Numbered from the stretch's first letter, positions 41,927-54,098 are shown. The stretch is DNA of 64,000 nucleotides from Trissonchulus latispiculum (GCA_030248195.1 JASAND010026628.1:37660-101659); one strand, 5' to 3'. Made by a program: numbers and translations. The notes: generated by a model from the sequence alone, not told the origin.

Positions 41927-43311
41927 GGGAGGGGCTACGAATTTCACTAAAAGTTCGATGTTGGAAACGCTAGCTAGTCTTTTGCCACATAATAGTATTA
42001 GGTTTAGTGTAAAATAGTTTAACTTTGAAAGAATTCCATGCAGCGTAGCGTCCTGCGGAGCCATCAGAAGTTGGTGTTATCGGTCCAAAGCTCGACATGA
42101 CACGTACACAAACTTGGCCTCGCCCTGGCCGCTATGTGCAAGGCACGGTACCAAAATTCTCAGGAATTAGTTCTGACATATAGTGCTTTGATATCACGTA
42201 AAATAATCTCTAGACCATTGCCTACTTTTCTGTGCTATACCATCAAAGTGCGAAAAATTGGGTGTTGTAGGTCTATACGGCTGGAGGTTAACTAACCTCT
42301 AATGAGCTGTGCTTTACCAAATGAGCCAAACTTTGCTCCAATTAATACTCCAAGTATCTGTCTTAACTTTGGTATAAACGACGTTATTTCGTTATTCCCT
42401 GCGTTCGCAGTGCAGGATTATATTATCGATATTTGGTGCTGTTATTTGGTGCCATTTCGAAGATGTGAGCCAATTACTCCAAAATACTGTATCAGAATCG
42501 GCTGAAACTTTGCACATTACAGGCCAGTGAGTGTAACCAAGATGTGCCGAAAGCTATGTCACTAAACCTCGCTCCAATGTTTAGTAATGCTAGATTGATT
42601 TCCCGAAGTATGGATGGCGATCGCTCCAAAAAGCTCTAAGACAGTTGTAAGCGCATACTGAACGAAGGAAGCGTCATATCGAAAAACGGATTTCTATTCG
42701 GATTCAGCAGTTCAAATAACCCCTATAAGCACCTTTTCGGCAAAATCGGAGACAAAAAAATTTTGACCCCATTTTTACTGCAGTTAGCTAGCTTTCAGGC
42801 CTAAGGGTTATTTCTTTACAAAAACTTTGCTAGCACGCTAACCAGAAAACCAAAACCCTTGAAACTCACAGACAGTTTGCCCCTATTAGAGCCTAATATT
42901 TGGTAAAAAGCTGGGGTAGGCTAGGGGCTGTCAATTTTATTAGATCGAAAACGGCGCACGGTCGCTTTGCAACTTTTTGCCAAATTTCAAACTTTGAGCT
43001 GTTATAGCTGAAGAAGGAAGCAACGCTCGAAAGCCGGAATACTTTTCATATTTAGCACTAGTAACAGTTAACATTTATGGCTGAAAGTTTCAGAATAGGT
43101 CAAACCGTTAATCCACCAGAGCTGAAAAAACCTTTTTGAAAAATCATATTTTTCGAACTAAAATTTGTACTTTGGCGTCCTGCCAAAAACGATGTATATG
43201 AGATATATTGTTGTCCACCTAAATTTTTTTATTTGATATGTTGGCTAACGTTGGGGAGAAAAGTAGGTCTCTCCGACGATGTCGTGCCAACCCGTTCGTA
43301 ACCCCCCCCCC
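41927..43311. mobile_element. TTAA-flanked element with G-run ends
   Basis: TTAA at 41923-41926 and 43312-43315; begins GGGAGGGGCTACGAA, ends TTCGTAACCCCCCCC. The terminus recalls the 12736-13940 foldback (GGGGCTAC). No transposase frame. Confidence 0.6.
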
Positions 43312-43339
43312 TTAAGTTCTGTACAATAAAGAAGAAACT

Positions 43340-43490
43340 CTAAATTGATAAAAAGGCTGAAGCTAAGGTGCTTGTCTGTAATAGGAGGGGATCAGGTTCC
43401 CCCGAGATTTGAACTGGGGATGGCACCGGATCTGATGCCGGAACCTTGTTTTGTATCTACTGATCGCACTTGGAAGACTGACACAACATG
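43340..43490 (-). repeat. tRNA-like SINE copy 2 (inverted)
   Basis: Inverted copy of 38970-39140: TGAAGCTAAGGTGCTTGT, CCCCGAGATTTGAACTGGGG, GGATCTGATGCCGGAACC. Immediately follows the TTAA element. Confidence 0.55.
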
Positions 43491-43537
43491 GAAGACTTGA
43501 AAATCCATCCAAGAACTAACTTGCATTCGAAAAGGGA

Positions 43538-44043
43538 CTATGTATCAGTGCCATTGGCAAAGCCATTTAGGCACAATTTCAAACCATTGAACCTTTGTAT
43601 TGTAAAGTGTAGATCATAACCAGTAAATTTCAACAACAGCTTATCGTTATGTTTCAAAAACACTAGTCTATCAATGCTGTTAATGGCCACGCCTAAAGTC
43701 TGACCAAAATATAAAAAAAGAAATTGATCTTTATATTCCAAAGCGCCGCTTTCTGAACCGAAATGGTGAGCTGTTTTGATTAAAAACAGGGTTTTGCAGT
43801 TTTCTTGCAATGTCAAAGGTTGCCGCTTTATAAGTTCAGAATGATTGGTAACCACGAATTTATTCCACATGTTTCAAAACCATACCACCAAATGAAACAA
43901 TTTTCGGTTAAGAAACGTGTAAGTTATTATTTTTTGGATTTCCAAAATCCTGTGATGTTTACCACTTTTTCAACCTTGACAGTTGACTCACTCAATGGCA
44001 AAAGTTTCTACAATTTATGGAAACGTTCCTCCGACAGCATTTA
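43538..44043 (-). pseudogene. Degenerate minus-strand gene of unknown function
   Basis: 110 codons are open (43870-43538: NCKTLFLIKTAHHFGSESGA, FGQTLGVAINSIDRLVFL, KLLLKFTGYDLHFTIQRF). Upstream coding-like patches with stops reach an ATG at about 44043 (MLSEERFHKL, then a stop). The pattern of strands suggests a real protein, but I cannot assign it. Confidence 0.35.
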
Positions 44044-44049
44044 ACGTTT

Positions 44050-45310
44050 TGCAAAAATTATTGCTTGTTCCTGTTCAGTGTACAGACATCTAAGCTTCAC
44101 ACATTCAAAGTTCGAGAGCGACCCATTGTAAATAATTTTGTTAAATTACGAAATTTTCGAAGTCACATCTTGTTTGAAGAATAATGCTTGTAATCAGAAA
44201 ACAACCTACGCGTTTGCACAGGCTGATCAGAAAGGAAGGAGGATGTACTTTCTGCATCATATCGGCCGACAACACGAAAGTCTGGATCCTACGGATCCGT
44301 GGTGAGCATCTGATCAACTTTGATCTAAGCTCATACTCCGGCTCCGAAACGAGGCCGCAACTAGTGATACCACAGGGGAAACCCTGCATATCCCCCCCTG
44401 GGCAATTTACCGAGATTGTCAAGGGGTGGCCGCCTGCTGGTGGAGCTACCACAGGACCTCCATTACGGTGAAAGTAATGGACGTACTGATAGCCTTGTAG
44501 AACACCTCGGATAATTGCTGCGGCAGTTGTTCAGTGTCAGCTACCCCACACCCCAGACAAAACTCAAAAATCGCGGACACTACCCCTAACCGGCGAACCG
44601 ACTGGGGTGAGGTGGCTGTAAAAAATCAGACGATATACAGACTTCACAATCGTATCCATTCATTGAATTGCAAACATAGCTGAGTGCTCTCGGCGTTTCA
44701 AATCTAGTCGGACTTTCGGCAAAACATTCGAAATAACTTTATCAATCAGCTTACCTTATTTGCTCAAAGTCGAAACGTTGTTTTGCATCAACAAAGGCAG
44801 GTAAATGCGCATTTGGATGCAAGCTGTGACAAACTTTTTCTGCCAACTGCGCTTGTATTATGTTAACGTTGTCTTTTTCTCTTGTATATACCGCTCTATG
44901 TTTCTCTTTGAAAGCAACATAATAGCAGCACCTATCCGATATTATCCAATCTTTAGGGCAGAAAGTTCCATTCGCATTTCCATCTAAATTAGCCCCAAAC
45001 TTCTTATTTTTAATGACAGTACTGTATTCTCCTTAATGCTGAAACTGTTGAATGATTGCATTCTAGCATTGTGTACCGTTCAAAAATTTCACTTTGTGAG
45101 CATTTTTAATACAAACAATTATTCGTAGACAATCTTTTCATTAAATCAAGACAGTAGCAGCAGGAAAAATTAAGCCAAACTCAATATGGAGTTCAATGAA
45201 AAACTGTCGTATTGATGAAAAACATTCTACACACGGTTAAATGTTGCTAAATGTGTACAAACGAAAGAACGAACGAAACTAAAATATATCACTACACTCC
45301 GGCCCAAAGA
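44050..45310. other. No gene assigned
   Basis: Single-copy-looking sequence. The 44.28-44.63 kb part is GC-richer with several hairpins, and an ORF at 44184-44471 has no recognisable domain. No RNA gene could be matched. Confidence 0.35.
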
Positions 45311-45385
45311 TGTTGGGCTTTGGGATCGAACCCACAACCTTTGGCTAACTAGGCCAACGCTCTATCGATTGAACGCTCAGGCACA
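45311..45385 (-). repeat. tRNA-derived sequence (Thr-like anticodon)
   Basis: On the minus strand: A-box-like TTCAATCGATAGAGC, anticodon arm TTGGC CTAGTTA GCCAA with five perfect pairs (anticodon AGT), and B box GGTTCGATCCC. The acceptor stem does not pair, so it is a pseudogene or SINE head rather than a working tRNA. Confidence 0.6.
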
Positions 45386-45401
45386 ATCGAACCAAGCTTA
45401 A

Positions 45402-46206
45402 GGGGGGTCCAAATTTTTGTAATTTTTTCGACGTTCTCCGATCTCGCTGATTTTACATATTTTATGCTGTAAACGGTATATATTATGCGTTTTTAAAATT
45501 AAAGTTGTAAGTCGTACGGTTGTTGTGTAATTTTACGTCAAAGTTGAGGTCTCATGTGTTAAACATAGGAAACTTAAAAAGTTTCAGTTTTTTGGAGTAG
45601 TGTCAAAAACTCTCGAAACTGGGCACTGTTAACCAGGCTTGTCTGGCATCATTAGAAAGGCCTGGATAAGGTCTGTCATTTGGTGGAATTATAGCTTTGA
45701 TATAGGCCATTTAAATTTTTAAATCAATTTTTGAATATTTGACCCGCTTTTAAAGTGGCTTCAAATTTTAAATGTTCAACAACTAATTAAAAAATTACTG
45801 ATTCCTAAATCAAAATTCTAATTCCGACAAATCACAGACCTTATCCAGGCCTTTCTAATAATACCAGACAGGGCTGATTAGCTCAGTTTCGGGATTTTTT
45901 GACACTACTCCAAAAAAGTGAAACTTTTTAACTTAACTTAAACTAAAAACTTTTAACTTTTAAAAGTGAAACTTTTAACTTTAAAAAGTGAAACCTTTAA
46001 TTTAACTGTTTAACACATGAGACCTCAACTTTGAGGTGAAATTACGCAACAACCGTACGACTTACAACTTTTATTTTAAAAAACTCACTAATATACATAC
46101 TGTTTAGACCGTAAAATATGTAAGAATCAGCGAGATCGGATAAAGTAGAAAATTGGCCAAAGTTTGGAGCAAAACAGAAGATTCCATGGGAACTTGCCAC
46201 TTATCC
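45402..46206. mobile_element. TTAA-flanked foldback element
   Basis: TTAA at 45398-45401 and 46207-46210. Arms of about 300 bp are inverted: GTAAGTCGTACGGTTGTTG / CAACAACCGTACGACTTAC, GAGGTCTCATGTGTTAAAC, GGCCTGGATAAGGTCTGT. The right arm holds an expanded AACTTTT repeat (45920-46005). Confidence 0.65.
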
Positions 46207-46210
46207 TTAA

Positions 46211-47143
46211 ATTCTTGAACCTTCTCTTTCGGTTTTTGTCAACATTTTTGAATTGCGTTTGGATAGCGTCTGTCCAGAGGTCACTCTAAAAAGCAATGAA
46301 AACTTTTCTAGTTGAGATACCTTTATGGAATTTAAGAAAAGCAACGATTTTAAGTGCTTCACAAGGAGTAGAACGTGAATTGATTTTCTTATAATTTTTC
46401 AATTTTATCTTATCAATCTTTATTTCGTGTTATACTATGCTCTATATTCTATACTATTATTTGAACGTTTACTATGTAATATTGTTATTGCTACATGTAC
46501 AGTTGACGTGTTCGTTTAGTGTGCTGTGTGCTGACTGATGCTGACGCATTTTGCCTGCCTCTGTGCTCCTGCTTGCAAACGTGAGAGGAAAGAAATGGAC
46601 CGTCTAATTTTTAGGAAAAAGCATAAAACAAATGCAGATTTCAGCTTGGTCTGCCCGATTCAACACACTTTTTGAGTAGACAAGAAGCATGTTTACTCTG
46701 CGAGTCTCAGAGAATTCCGTGATACTTATAGTCCTACTCATCTTCGGTCTTAGAAATTGTGTCCGCTCGCTTGGTGCTCCAGTACCTCGAAAAATTTCTA
46801 TTTTCATGGAGTCTCATTGCTGATTCCCTCAAACGGTCGTAAATGATATGCCTACTGTCACTGAGTCTAAAGCTGCTTTACTTTTGATTATGAGTACAAA
46901 ATGCGTATAGTCAACTATAGTCGCTGAAAAGATGAAACCTGTACTAACGTTTTTGTGCTGAATTCGGCTCGGCAATCAGTCGACGCATGAACTATCTACG
47001 CTGTCAACTTTCTCATATTTTTGTATGTAGATTTGTATTGCCACCACAGATCACTTTGGATATAAAACCACTGTAACAACAACTGCAACTGCTACTGATA
47101 GAATTAGCACCAACAACCGCAACAACTGAAAAGCATTTCTTAC
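46211..47143. other. No gene assigned
   Basis: Single-copy-looking sequence just downstream (minus sense) of the channel exons. It may contain intron or further exons that I could not recognise. Confidence 0.3.
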
Positions 47144-47349
47144 GGTTTCCATGAAGGTATTCAGCCAAAACATTCCGGCTTTGACATTAGGATTGTAGTC
47201 GCAGAATGTGACCGCAGGAAATGGAGCGTGTTGACGAAACTGCAACAAGCTAGGTGAAAAGATTATCGGTAAACTCTCAGGATAGGAAGCGCATTGCTTA
47301 AAGTCAAACTCAGATTCAAAACTCTTTGTGAAATCCATCAATTCAACTG
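47144..47349 (-). CDS. DEG/ENaC channel exon (post-TM1 region), partial gene
   Basis: Minus strand, acceptor TTAATAG before 47349 and donor GTAAGA after 47144. It encodes KSFESEFDFKQCASYPESLP, then APFPAVTFCDYNPN. FPAVT.C..NPN is the hallmark motif after the first membrane segment in amiloride-sensitive (degenerin/ENaC) sodium channels. The upstream exon lies only 74 bp away, but its phase (0) does not fit this exon's reading frame (2 extra bases), so either a splice site is misplaced or the gene is decayed. Later exons (Cys-rich domain, TM2) were not found in the window. Confidence 0.55.
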
Positions 47350-47423
47350 CTATTAACAAAGGATTTATTTCGAATTTACATAATTATGGCCATAACAAAG
47401 GTAGTGTTTGGGTCACCACTTAC

Positions 47424-47573
47424 TGTTAACTGTACGGTTGTATGGAATGCAACATAGGTCAAGACTAGGCGCGAAACCACCATAATCGTAAAACCTGAAG
47501 TTATAAAAGCAAGGAACGTGCCAGTGCACCGCACCATTGGTGAGCCATGCATTATTAAGCCAACTACGTGAAT
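47424..47573 (-). CDS. DEG/ENaC channel exon with HG motif and TM1
   Basis: Minus strand, 150 bp (50 codons), acceptor TTTTAG and donor GTAAGT. Encodes HVVGLIMHGSPMV, with the conserved His-Gly of the DEG/ENaC N-terminus (needed for gating in studied members). A hydrophobic TM1 (FLAFITSGFTIMVVSRLVLT) and YVAFHTTVQLT follow, as in the family. Likely the only host gene in the window. Confidence 0.6.
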
Positions 47574-47697
47574 CTAAAATAAATTATTGTAAACAAATTT
47601 CTTAACTGAACTAAACCAAAACTGATAACTGATAATTGTCATTGAGTAGGAGCAAAATGACAAAGTAGAGGGACTCTGTTATTGGTCGATTCTTTTC

Positions 47698-47838
47698 ATG
47701 TTCACGCGTGGTGTGGCGCCGCTGGGCAAGCTTGTCCGTGCCCGTAGGCAAGCTAAAGCACCGATACGCAAACCAGTGGTATCACAAGCCAAGCCGAGGT
47801 TACCGAAACGCAAACCCAAGGTGCCGACAAACACATAG
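47698..47838 (+). CDS. Short, very basic ORF (46 aa)
   Basis: ATG to TAG, 46 residues with 14 Lys/Arg (GKLVRARRQAKAPIRK, PKRKPKVP), in a small GC-richer patch. The frame is open further upstream. It could be an exon or a chance ORF; no family recognised. Confidence 0.25.
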   Translation: MFTRGVAPLGKLVRARRQAKAPIRKPVVSQAKPRLPKRKPKVPTNT

Positions 47839-48321
47839 TGACAGCAGGCAAGCTAAGTTGAACACGGGTTGCTTGTAACGTTCAAGTTTAACAAGATTAA
47901 AATAATACGTTCGTTATATTGTATGCAACTAAAAATAATTATCGCCATTACAACAAATGTTACTCAGACGTCGCTTAGTCTCTGACCAAAGTCTTACTTA
48001 GACGTATAATTACGTCAATGATGTAAGAACTTATTCCCAATTTGACCTTTCAACTTAAGCATATGCCATTTATAACTGGGTGAGAAGTAGAATCAGATAT
48101 TGCATTGGGATCAAAGAGATACTTGCATTGCATTTTGATGTTAGTTGCTAACGCTATAAAATTGAAAGACTTAGAAGAAGCTTTTTGCAAAAATTGAGCT
48201 TCTTAAGTTTAAACAAATTACTAATACAGGTAATGAATGCCTGCGGAACACAATATGTGTAGTCCTAACTGGAGCGTGCCTTGCGGTAATCAGGGCTTGC
48301 CTAGCGGTACTTGCTCTAGGC

Positions 48322-49101
48322 TAGTGTTGTGCATTGGCCGGTGCGGCCAATGGCTGGCCAATGGCCGGCCATTGGCCGGCCAAGCCGTTGGCCGTTGGCC
48401 GAGAAAGTCTCGGTCAGTTGGCTTGGCCGGCCATTGGCCGACTATTGGCCAAGCTCAAATTTACTGATTTTGTGAGTCAATTGTGTTACAAAATTTAATT
48501 TTTCTGCATAATACGGTGCACATGTTGCATTATAAACGTTACATTACTGCAGATTTTCAGTTTACCTGCATAACAAGTTGACACTTAGCTCTAAGTTTTC
48601 GATAAGTCCGTACTCTTTTATCGTAGATAGCGTTGTTTCAATAGATTCGCTAATTGTATGCAAATTTTAATGGTGCTAACAACTTAATTTTTAAATTTGT
48701 AAAGCAGTCAACTTCTCATCAATTATCAATTCATTGCAGTCCTCCAGCAAAAATAAAACAGAATTGTCGCTAGACGTTTGGAAAATCTATTTTTAATAAA
48801 GTTCAATTATATAAGTTGACGCATTATTAAGCACGGTAAACAAATAAACACAGTAAATTCTAGCTAGTCAACCTTGGCAAATTGCTAAAGAATGGCTAAT
48901 GGCATAGGGCCAAGCAAAAGCCAACGGCCAACCGACGGCCAACGGACAGCCAGTTGGCCGTTGGCTGTTGGCCGTTGGCCGGCCAACGGCCATTGGCCGG
49001 CCATCGGCCAACGGCCAACGGCCAACGGCCAATTGGCTGGCCAACTTCAAGCCAAGCCAAGCCAAGCCAACCAGGGAAAATTTCGGCCAATCCCAACACT
49101 A
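48322..49101. mobile_element. hAT-type MITE with GGCCAATGGCC arrays
   Basis: Terminal TAGTGTTGTGCATTGGCC and GGCCAATCCCAACACTA, exact 8-bp TSD CTCTAGGC (48314-48321 and 49102-49109). Subterminal zones of 110-160 bp are arrays of GGCCAATGGCC/GGCCGTTGGCC; the middle is AT-rich. Non-coding. Confidence 0.9.
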
Positions 49102-49429
49102 CTCTAGGCAGATGACTGAATTCCAAGGCAATTGGCAGCTCGCACAATACACTGGAAAGCTGCTAAGGATACATGCCAATCGCGTTGGAATTTCTTCATT
49201 TGTGTATCAGTGTGGAATGCTGCCGATTTATTTGGAATTTACTAACTTGTGTAGTGAAATTGGTTAAGAGAGAAAGGTTTAAAGAGTCCACCAAAGATTA
49301 ACTTTAACTTGTGGGCAACTGTAGCTGAGACTGAGAGGTACTATGAAACACTACAGCCAGGTGAACACGAGATGCCAAGGCAACTCTTATATCCGTCGAA
49401 CCAAGCAGCCTGGTTTAGTGCGTGCCCGA

Positions 49430-49515
49430 TCCGGGATGGTCCACCTTATGGGGATCGTAAAGTGCTTCACGGGTCTTACTGTAGTGACTAGGTTCAAATC
49501 CCGGGTTTCTCTTCG
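49430..49515 (+). repeat. Possible tRNA-like SINE
   Basis: AGGTTCAAATCCCGGG at about 49490-49505 is a good B box/T-arm. The upstream A box is not clear. Followed by imperfect AAGTCCACCAA repeats (49555-49635). Confidence 0.3.
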
Positions 49516-49914
49516 CTCGGCGCTCGAGAAACCAACAGATGTAAAGATCTAGTCCGCCAAGTCCACCAACACACAAACTCTAAACCGCAAGTCCACCAAT
49601 ACTCAATTTCAGTCTACAAGTCCACCAGTACTCAATTCCTACCTAGTAAAGCTAAAGCTGTCCTAACTAACTTGAGCCTAGAGAGATTAGATACAAGAGC
49701 TACTAATTTAATGAACAAGAGATTATACGCAGACGAGTAAATTTAGAATGGAGACAGGTAGAGTTTATAAGAAAAGGTAAAAGGAGATACGAATAATCAA
49801 TTGCACGTGATAAAGATAAAAACACAAATATAGCAGTAGAAAACAGGGGAAGCAAATTCAAAGACAGACAAACAAACAAGCAGACCAATTCACGTCACAC
49901 TCTACAGATTATTC

Positions 49915-52207
49915 TGGGCTCGTACCTTTGCCAGACAGAGATTACTTTATGTTATATGATTAATTTAGGTCCCTAATCAGCAGTCTTTCGTAAACCCAAA
50001 TTTACCAAGAAATTAGATTAAGTTTAAGTTAACCTGAAACCTACAAAATTTCGAATGAATTAATAATATATCGCAGGATCTGGTGCAGTTTCTAGACTAT
50101 CGAATCACTATATTCTGTCTACCGAACCTAAGATTCGAGGGGGGTCTGCCTATATGCAAACTGTGTCCTATATGCCGTTCAAAGTAAAACAGTCAATATC
50201 GCACAGATTTCCACCCTTCCCAGAGCTCTAGATATTAGTTCCAACTGCCCGCTCGGCAGACAGCCGGAAGTTAATATCCTACTTCCTGCCGAAGGAAGCG
50301 GCCGAAGGCTAAAGGCTAGACGGTCTTTTAGACTTCCCCAGGAATTACAGTACAAAAGAGTTTTGTACCCTCAAAGGCACGGTTTACAGAGAACAAACAG
50401 TTTGACAGAAAAAGGGAACATGATTTTAAGAGTACAGTAAGAGAGTCAATTGTTTTTTTAGAAAGGATCTTCTTCGGGCCCCAAACTCCGTCCCAGTTGT
50501 CCGAAACTTTGGTTGTCCTTGGAACAGGACCTCAAGGCCGTTAGGCGGCGAAAGTTCGAAAGTCTAGTAACAGCTGAGGGTGGCAAGCCTCAACTCAGCG
50601 GGGAAGAGAGTGCACTTGGATCGGATCAGTTCAATGGTCAGTTTCTGCAGGTGTCGGACAAATCACCTGTTCTTCTGGATCAGCGGTCAAGGCCTCAAAG
50701 GTATCGGACAAATTACCTTGTCTTGGCCGAGGGACAAAGATGGAGTGCACTCAACCCCACACACTGAGCAGACTGTTTAACCCTTTAAAGTTTTAAGAAA
50801 AGTTGAGACGAACGTCTCGCACCTGATAGCTTCAGGGAGAAATAGTGAGAAGAAAGGGAGAGGAAAGGATCCACAGGATTGATCAGAGCAGCAGGGCTCC
50901 TCACACTGACGAATCACAAGGCTCCGGGATCAAATCCAGGAAGGAATCCAAGGGTTTGGACGGCAGCCGAATCCTGGGAGAACGGAAAGGATTCAAGGCA
51001 GGCGGATCGGCAGACCTGGGTCCAACCCAAACCAGGGTCGAAGGAATCTAGGAGCAGCAACGGGCTGGCAGCAGCGGCGAGGGATCAGCAGCAGCGGCGG
51101 ATCCAAGGCAGCAAGGCAGGCCAGACAGTAAAGGCTCAAGGAGGGCCTTAATCAAATGGGTTAAAACCTTAGTTAAAAGGCCTTAACCGTTTGATATTTC
51201 CTGGGTCCAGGAAATCATCCCTAAGAAGCTGAATTGAAAGTTTTGGAAAGTTAGGTGAAAGTTTGAGAGTGCGTTCTGTGCTTTAAAATTGAGTAAATTT
51301 GAATTTGAACGTGAAATTAGGGACTTTTGGGAGGGTTCCCAAAAGTCCTAGCTTCTCAGTGGATTTCCTTTCGGAAATCCACGCGACCCAGGTAATATCT
51401 GCATAGATATTACAAATCAGAATCATTTACAACAGTGAATAAAAATGATTTAATTTAACGGATTATTCTCAGGGGGGTATTTTAGAAGAGGACCTCTGGG
51501 TCCTTTAATAAATCTCAGAAGCGATTCCCAGAAAAAGAGGGAAATCGCCTTTAAAAAACTAGCATGTGAAGAGAAGAGCAAAACGGGGAGGAGAGCCTAA
51601 GGTGGGATGTGTATACCTAAACCCCCCTTAAATCTGAAACCCCAAATATTGACAAGGGGCTAGTGTTAATACACTAGCCCCGTTCCGGAGTGGGGGGAAA
51701 ATTTGGGCATAGTAACGCCCTATATAGAGAAAACAAAGGGGGAGTGAAGGGAGAGGCCAAAAGCGGCCGTACAGTTCGGAAGACGAGGTAAGACTGATGT
51801 TCAAAACAAGTCTACCTGTCAATCACGGCAATTTCGGCAATCATTCTTCTGATTGGCCGAAATTGCCTTTGCGCAAAAAGGGCGCGTAACAAATGATTCT
51901 GATTGGGTCATGAAGCCATGATTGCAATGATTGCGCTGATAAGAATCGAGCGGGAGAACCGCCTCCTCTCAAGTGTTTACGCAAAACGGGAAAGGGTAAT
52001 TAAGTTGTTCCCTTTCCCTATTGTTAGAAAAGAAAGGAGAAATTTTACAAAGCACATTTTACTTGCACTCATGCGAGAAATTAAGGCGAACCTTAATTTC
52101 TCGTTTAGGGAAAACAAGTCTACATCTGTCCCAGAGGGGACCCTATATGAAAGACTGCCATTAGGTAGCTACGTTTAAATTATTGGATTACTGTAGGTAC
52201 GAGCCCA
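49915..52207. mobile_element. 2.3 kb element with 13-bp TIR and dense hairpins
   Basis: TGGGCTCGTACCT (49915-49927) and AGGTACGAGCCCA (52195-52207) are perfect inverted ends. The interior is non-coding and, from 51.3 to 52.1 kb, packed with perfect short hairpins. No TSD is obvious. The superfamily is unknown. Confidence 0.45.
51321..52103. other. Hairpin cluster
   Basis: Perfect stems: 51321-51348 (12 bp, loop GGGT), 51359-51382 (10 bp, loop TTTC), 51392-51413 (9 bp, loop GCAT), 51656-51681 (10 bp, loop TTAATA), about 51988-52018 (9 bp), 52074-52103 (13 bp, loop CGAA), and an 18-bp stem with one bulge at about 51826-51866. Confidence 0.8.
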
Positions 52208-52264
52208 TAAAATTACAATAACAAAAGATAGCAATCTAATACAATTAGGTACGAAGTAGGTAAA

Positions 52265-53095
52265 ACATGGAACAACTACAAAACCAATAAACAAAACCCA
52301 ACTTCAAATAATTAATTACCTTTAAGTGAATATGTTTTAAATTCATTTACTTTAGTTAAACTGAAAGCAGAGCCTAAGCTTGAGAAGCTTGCTAATGCTT
52401 CGAGGGACGAGCCGAGCTCTCCCTATAAAGTCAAAGAACAGCTTATAAAGTTAAATCGAACCACAGAACTACTAAATATTTTTCGCTAAACAGGAAGAGC
52501 AAGGCTTGTTGTATTTAATCGTAAAAGTTTCAACTTAGTCATTGATATTAATTAGTGTGGAACTTTAATTAAAACCACTAAAACCAGTCACAGTTCGATG
52601 GGCCAGCCGAAGCTCCCAAAGAATGGCTTGCAGAATAAAAACGAACCACAGAAAGGGCGAATATTTTTTGGTAAACATAAAGAGGAAGACGTGCTGATTT
52701 TAATTATGTAAACTTTTAATAGGTTACTAATTTTAACCAGTAAGTAATTAACGGAAAACCAATGAAGGTAGTGAAACTTGGCAGTTGTACTGAAGTCTTC
52801 ACATGTGGTTGAAAAATCGGTGTGTAAAATAAAATCGAACCACAGAACAGGTAATTATTTTTGAATAATTGGAAAGAGAAAAGTGTGCTGGTTTTAATTA
52901 CGGAACTTTAAGCTTTGCTAGTAATGTTAATTAGCATGAAATTAAGAAGAAATCATTAAAACTGACAATTCCTGAAGGAAGAGCCGAGCTCTTCTAAGGT
53001 AACCGAAAATGTCACATAAAATGAAAACGAGCCACAGAAGAGGCATTTATTTTTGGTTAGTTATAAAGATATAAACGTGTTCTGTTAAATTATGG
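52265..53095 (+). repeat. Diverged ~190-bp tandem repeat
   Basis: CGAACCACAGAA-type starts recur at about 52457, 52646, 52837 and 53027, each followed by ATTTTT..AAAGAGGAA..GTG.T..TTTTAAT. Some units also carry GAGCCGAGCTCT. About four units, heavily diverged. Confidence 0.6.
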
Positions 53096-54098
53096 ATTGA
53101 CCCGAGACTGCCCACTTTGTGAGACCATGGTGCCTCTGCAGGAAGAATCGAACAAATCCCAGGTTGAACAGAATGAATTTAGGATTGAAACATCAAGTAC
53201 TATCCGAATTCCCAAATTAATTCATGCCTCGTGCAATGTCATTAAACACAGTACGTATACATACATACAGAGCAAAAATAGTATAGCATTTAGGTTCTTC
53301 AAGCTCATTTTCATTTCCGTTCCATGGCCAGTCTGTAGCAGACTGAAAGTTCCCCAATAATTGCAAGTTCGCCCCTATTCGTGGGCTTAAAGCTTTCAGT
53401 CATATTTTTTGACGAATTTCCTAACTGCAACCTATTCTAATCTAAAATCCGTAATCGTTAAATTCCCATTTTTATTACACTTGCCTAAATTTATAGCGAA
53501 ATCCGATTAGGAAAGCTGGCATTCCCAATGAAATTTTTCTGACTCTTTTCTGATTCTGCGGAAAGCTGCCCGGAAAACTGCCAGACATACTGAAAATTTA
53601 TTCTTTGTGACTCCGGCGGTTTGGTTTCTACGGAAAACTGGTATCGCGTTTTGCCAGCGGAAAAATCACGAAATCGGTTATTTGTCGGAAGCCAGCATCT
53701 TTTGACAGGCGCATAACGTTACTAGTTGCTATTTGCTAGCTGCACTGTATGCCGGCTGGAAACAGCGTTCACACATTATCTCTAATGAAAAATAGCAAAG
53801 CAACCGCTAATGCACAACTTACACTTCGCAATAAGGGCTCATTCTCCAAAGTGTGTCCTCCTCTATTTAAATATTCCATAGTTACTGAAGAAAATTCTAT
53901 GCTAAAGTAATGCATATACCTGGAACAAAGGTACGCTGATCTATAGTAGTTGAAGTGTCACCAGGCCCAAGCTTTTCAAGCAAGTGGCCAATTATTCCGT
54001 CGAATTTAATGCAGTTTCTTTCCACAGAAGAGGGAAAACGTTTAAAAATTTTAAGGCTTTACATTGTGATTAAGTGGCGGCTGATTTAGATTTAATAT
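53096..54098. other. No gene seen
   Basis: AT-rich single-copy-looking sequence. An 87-codon ORF at 53097 lacks support. Confidence 0.4.

Noticed and set aside
44184..44640. snRNA-like or coding segment (GC-richer, hairpins)
   Set aside because: Compared by eye with U1 and U2 snRNA patterns and no convincing match; the ORF has no domain.
52265..53095. CRISPR-like array
   Set aside because: Repeats are ~190 bp and diverged, without unique spacers, and the genome is eukaryotic.
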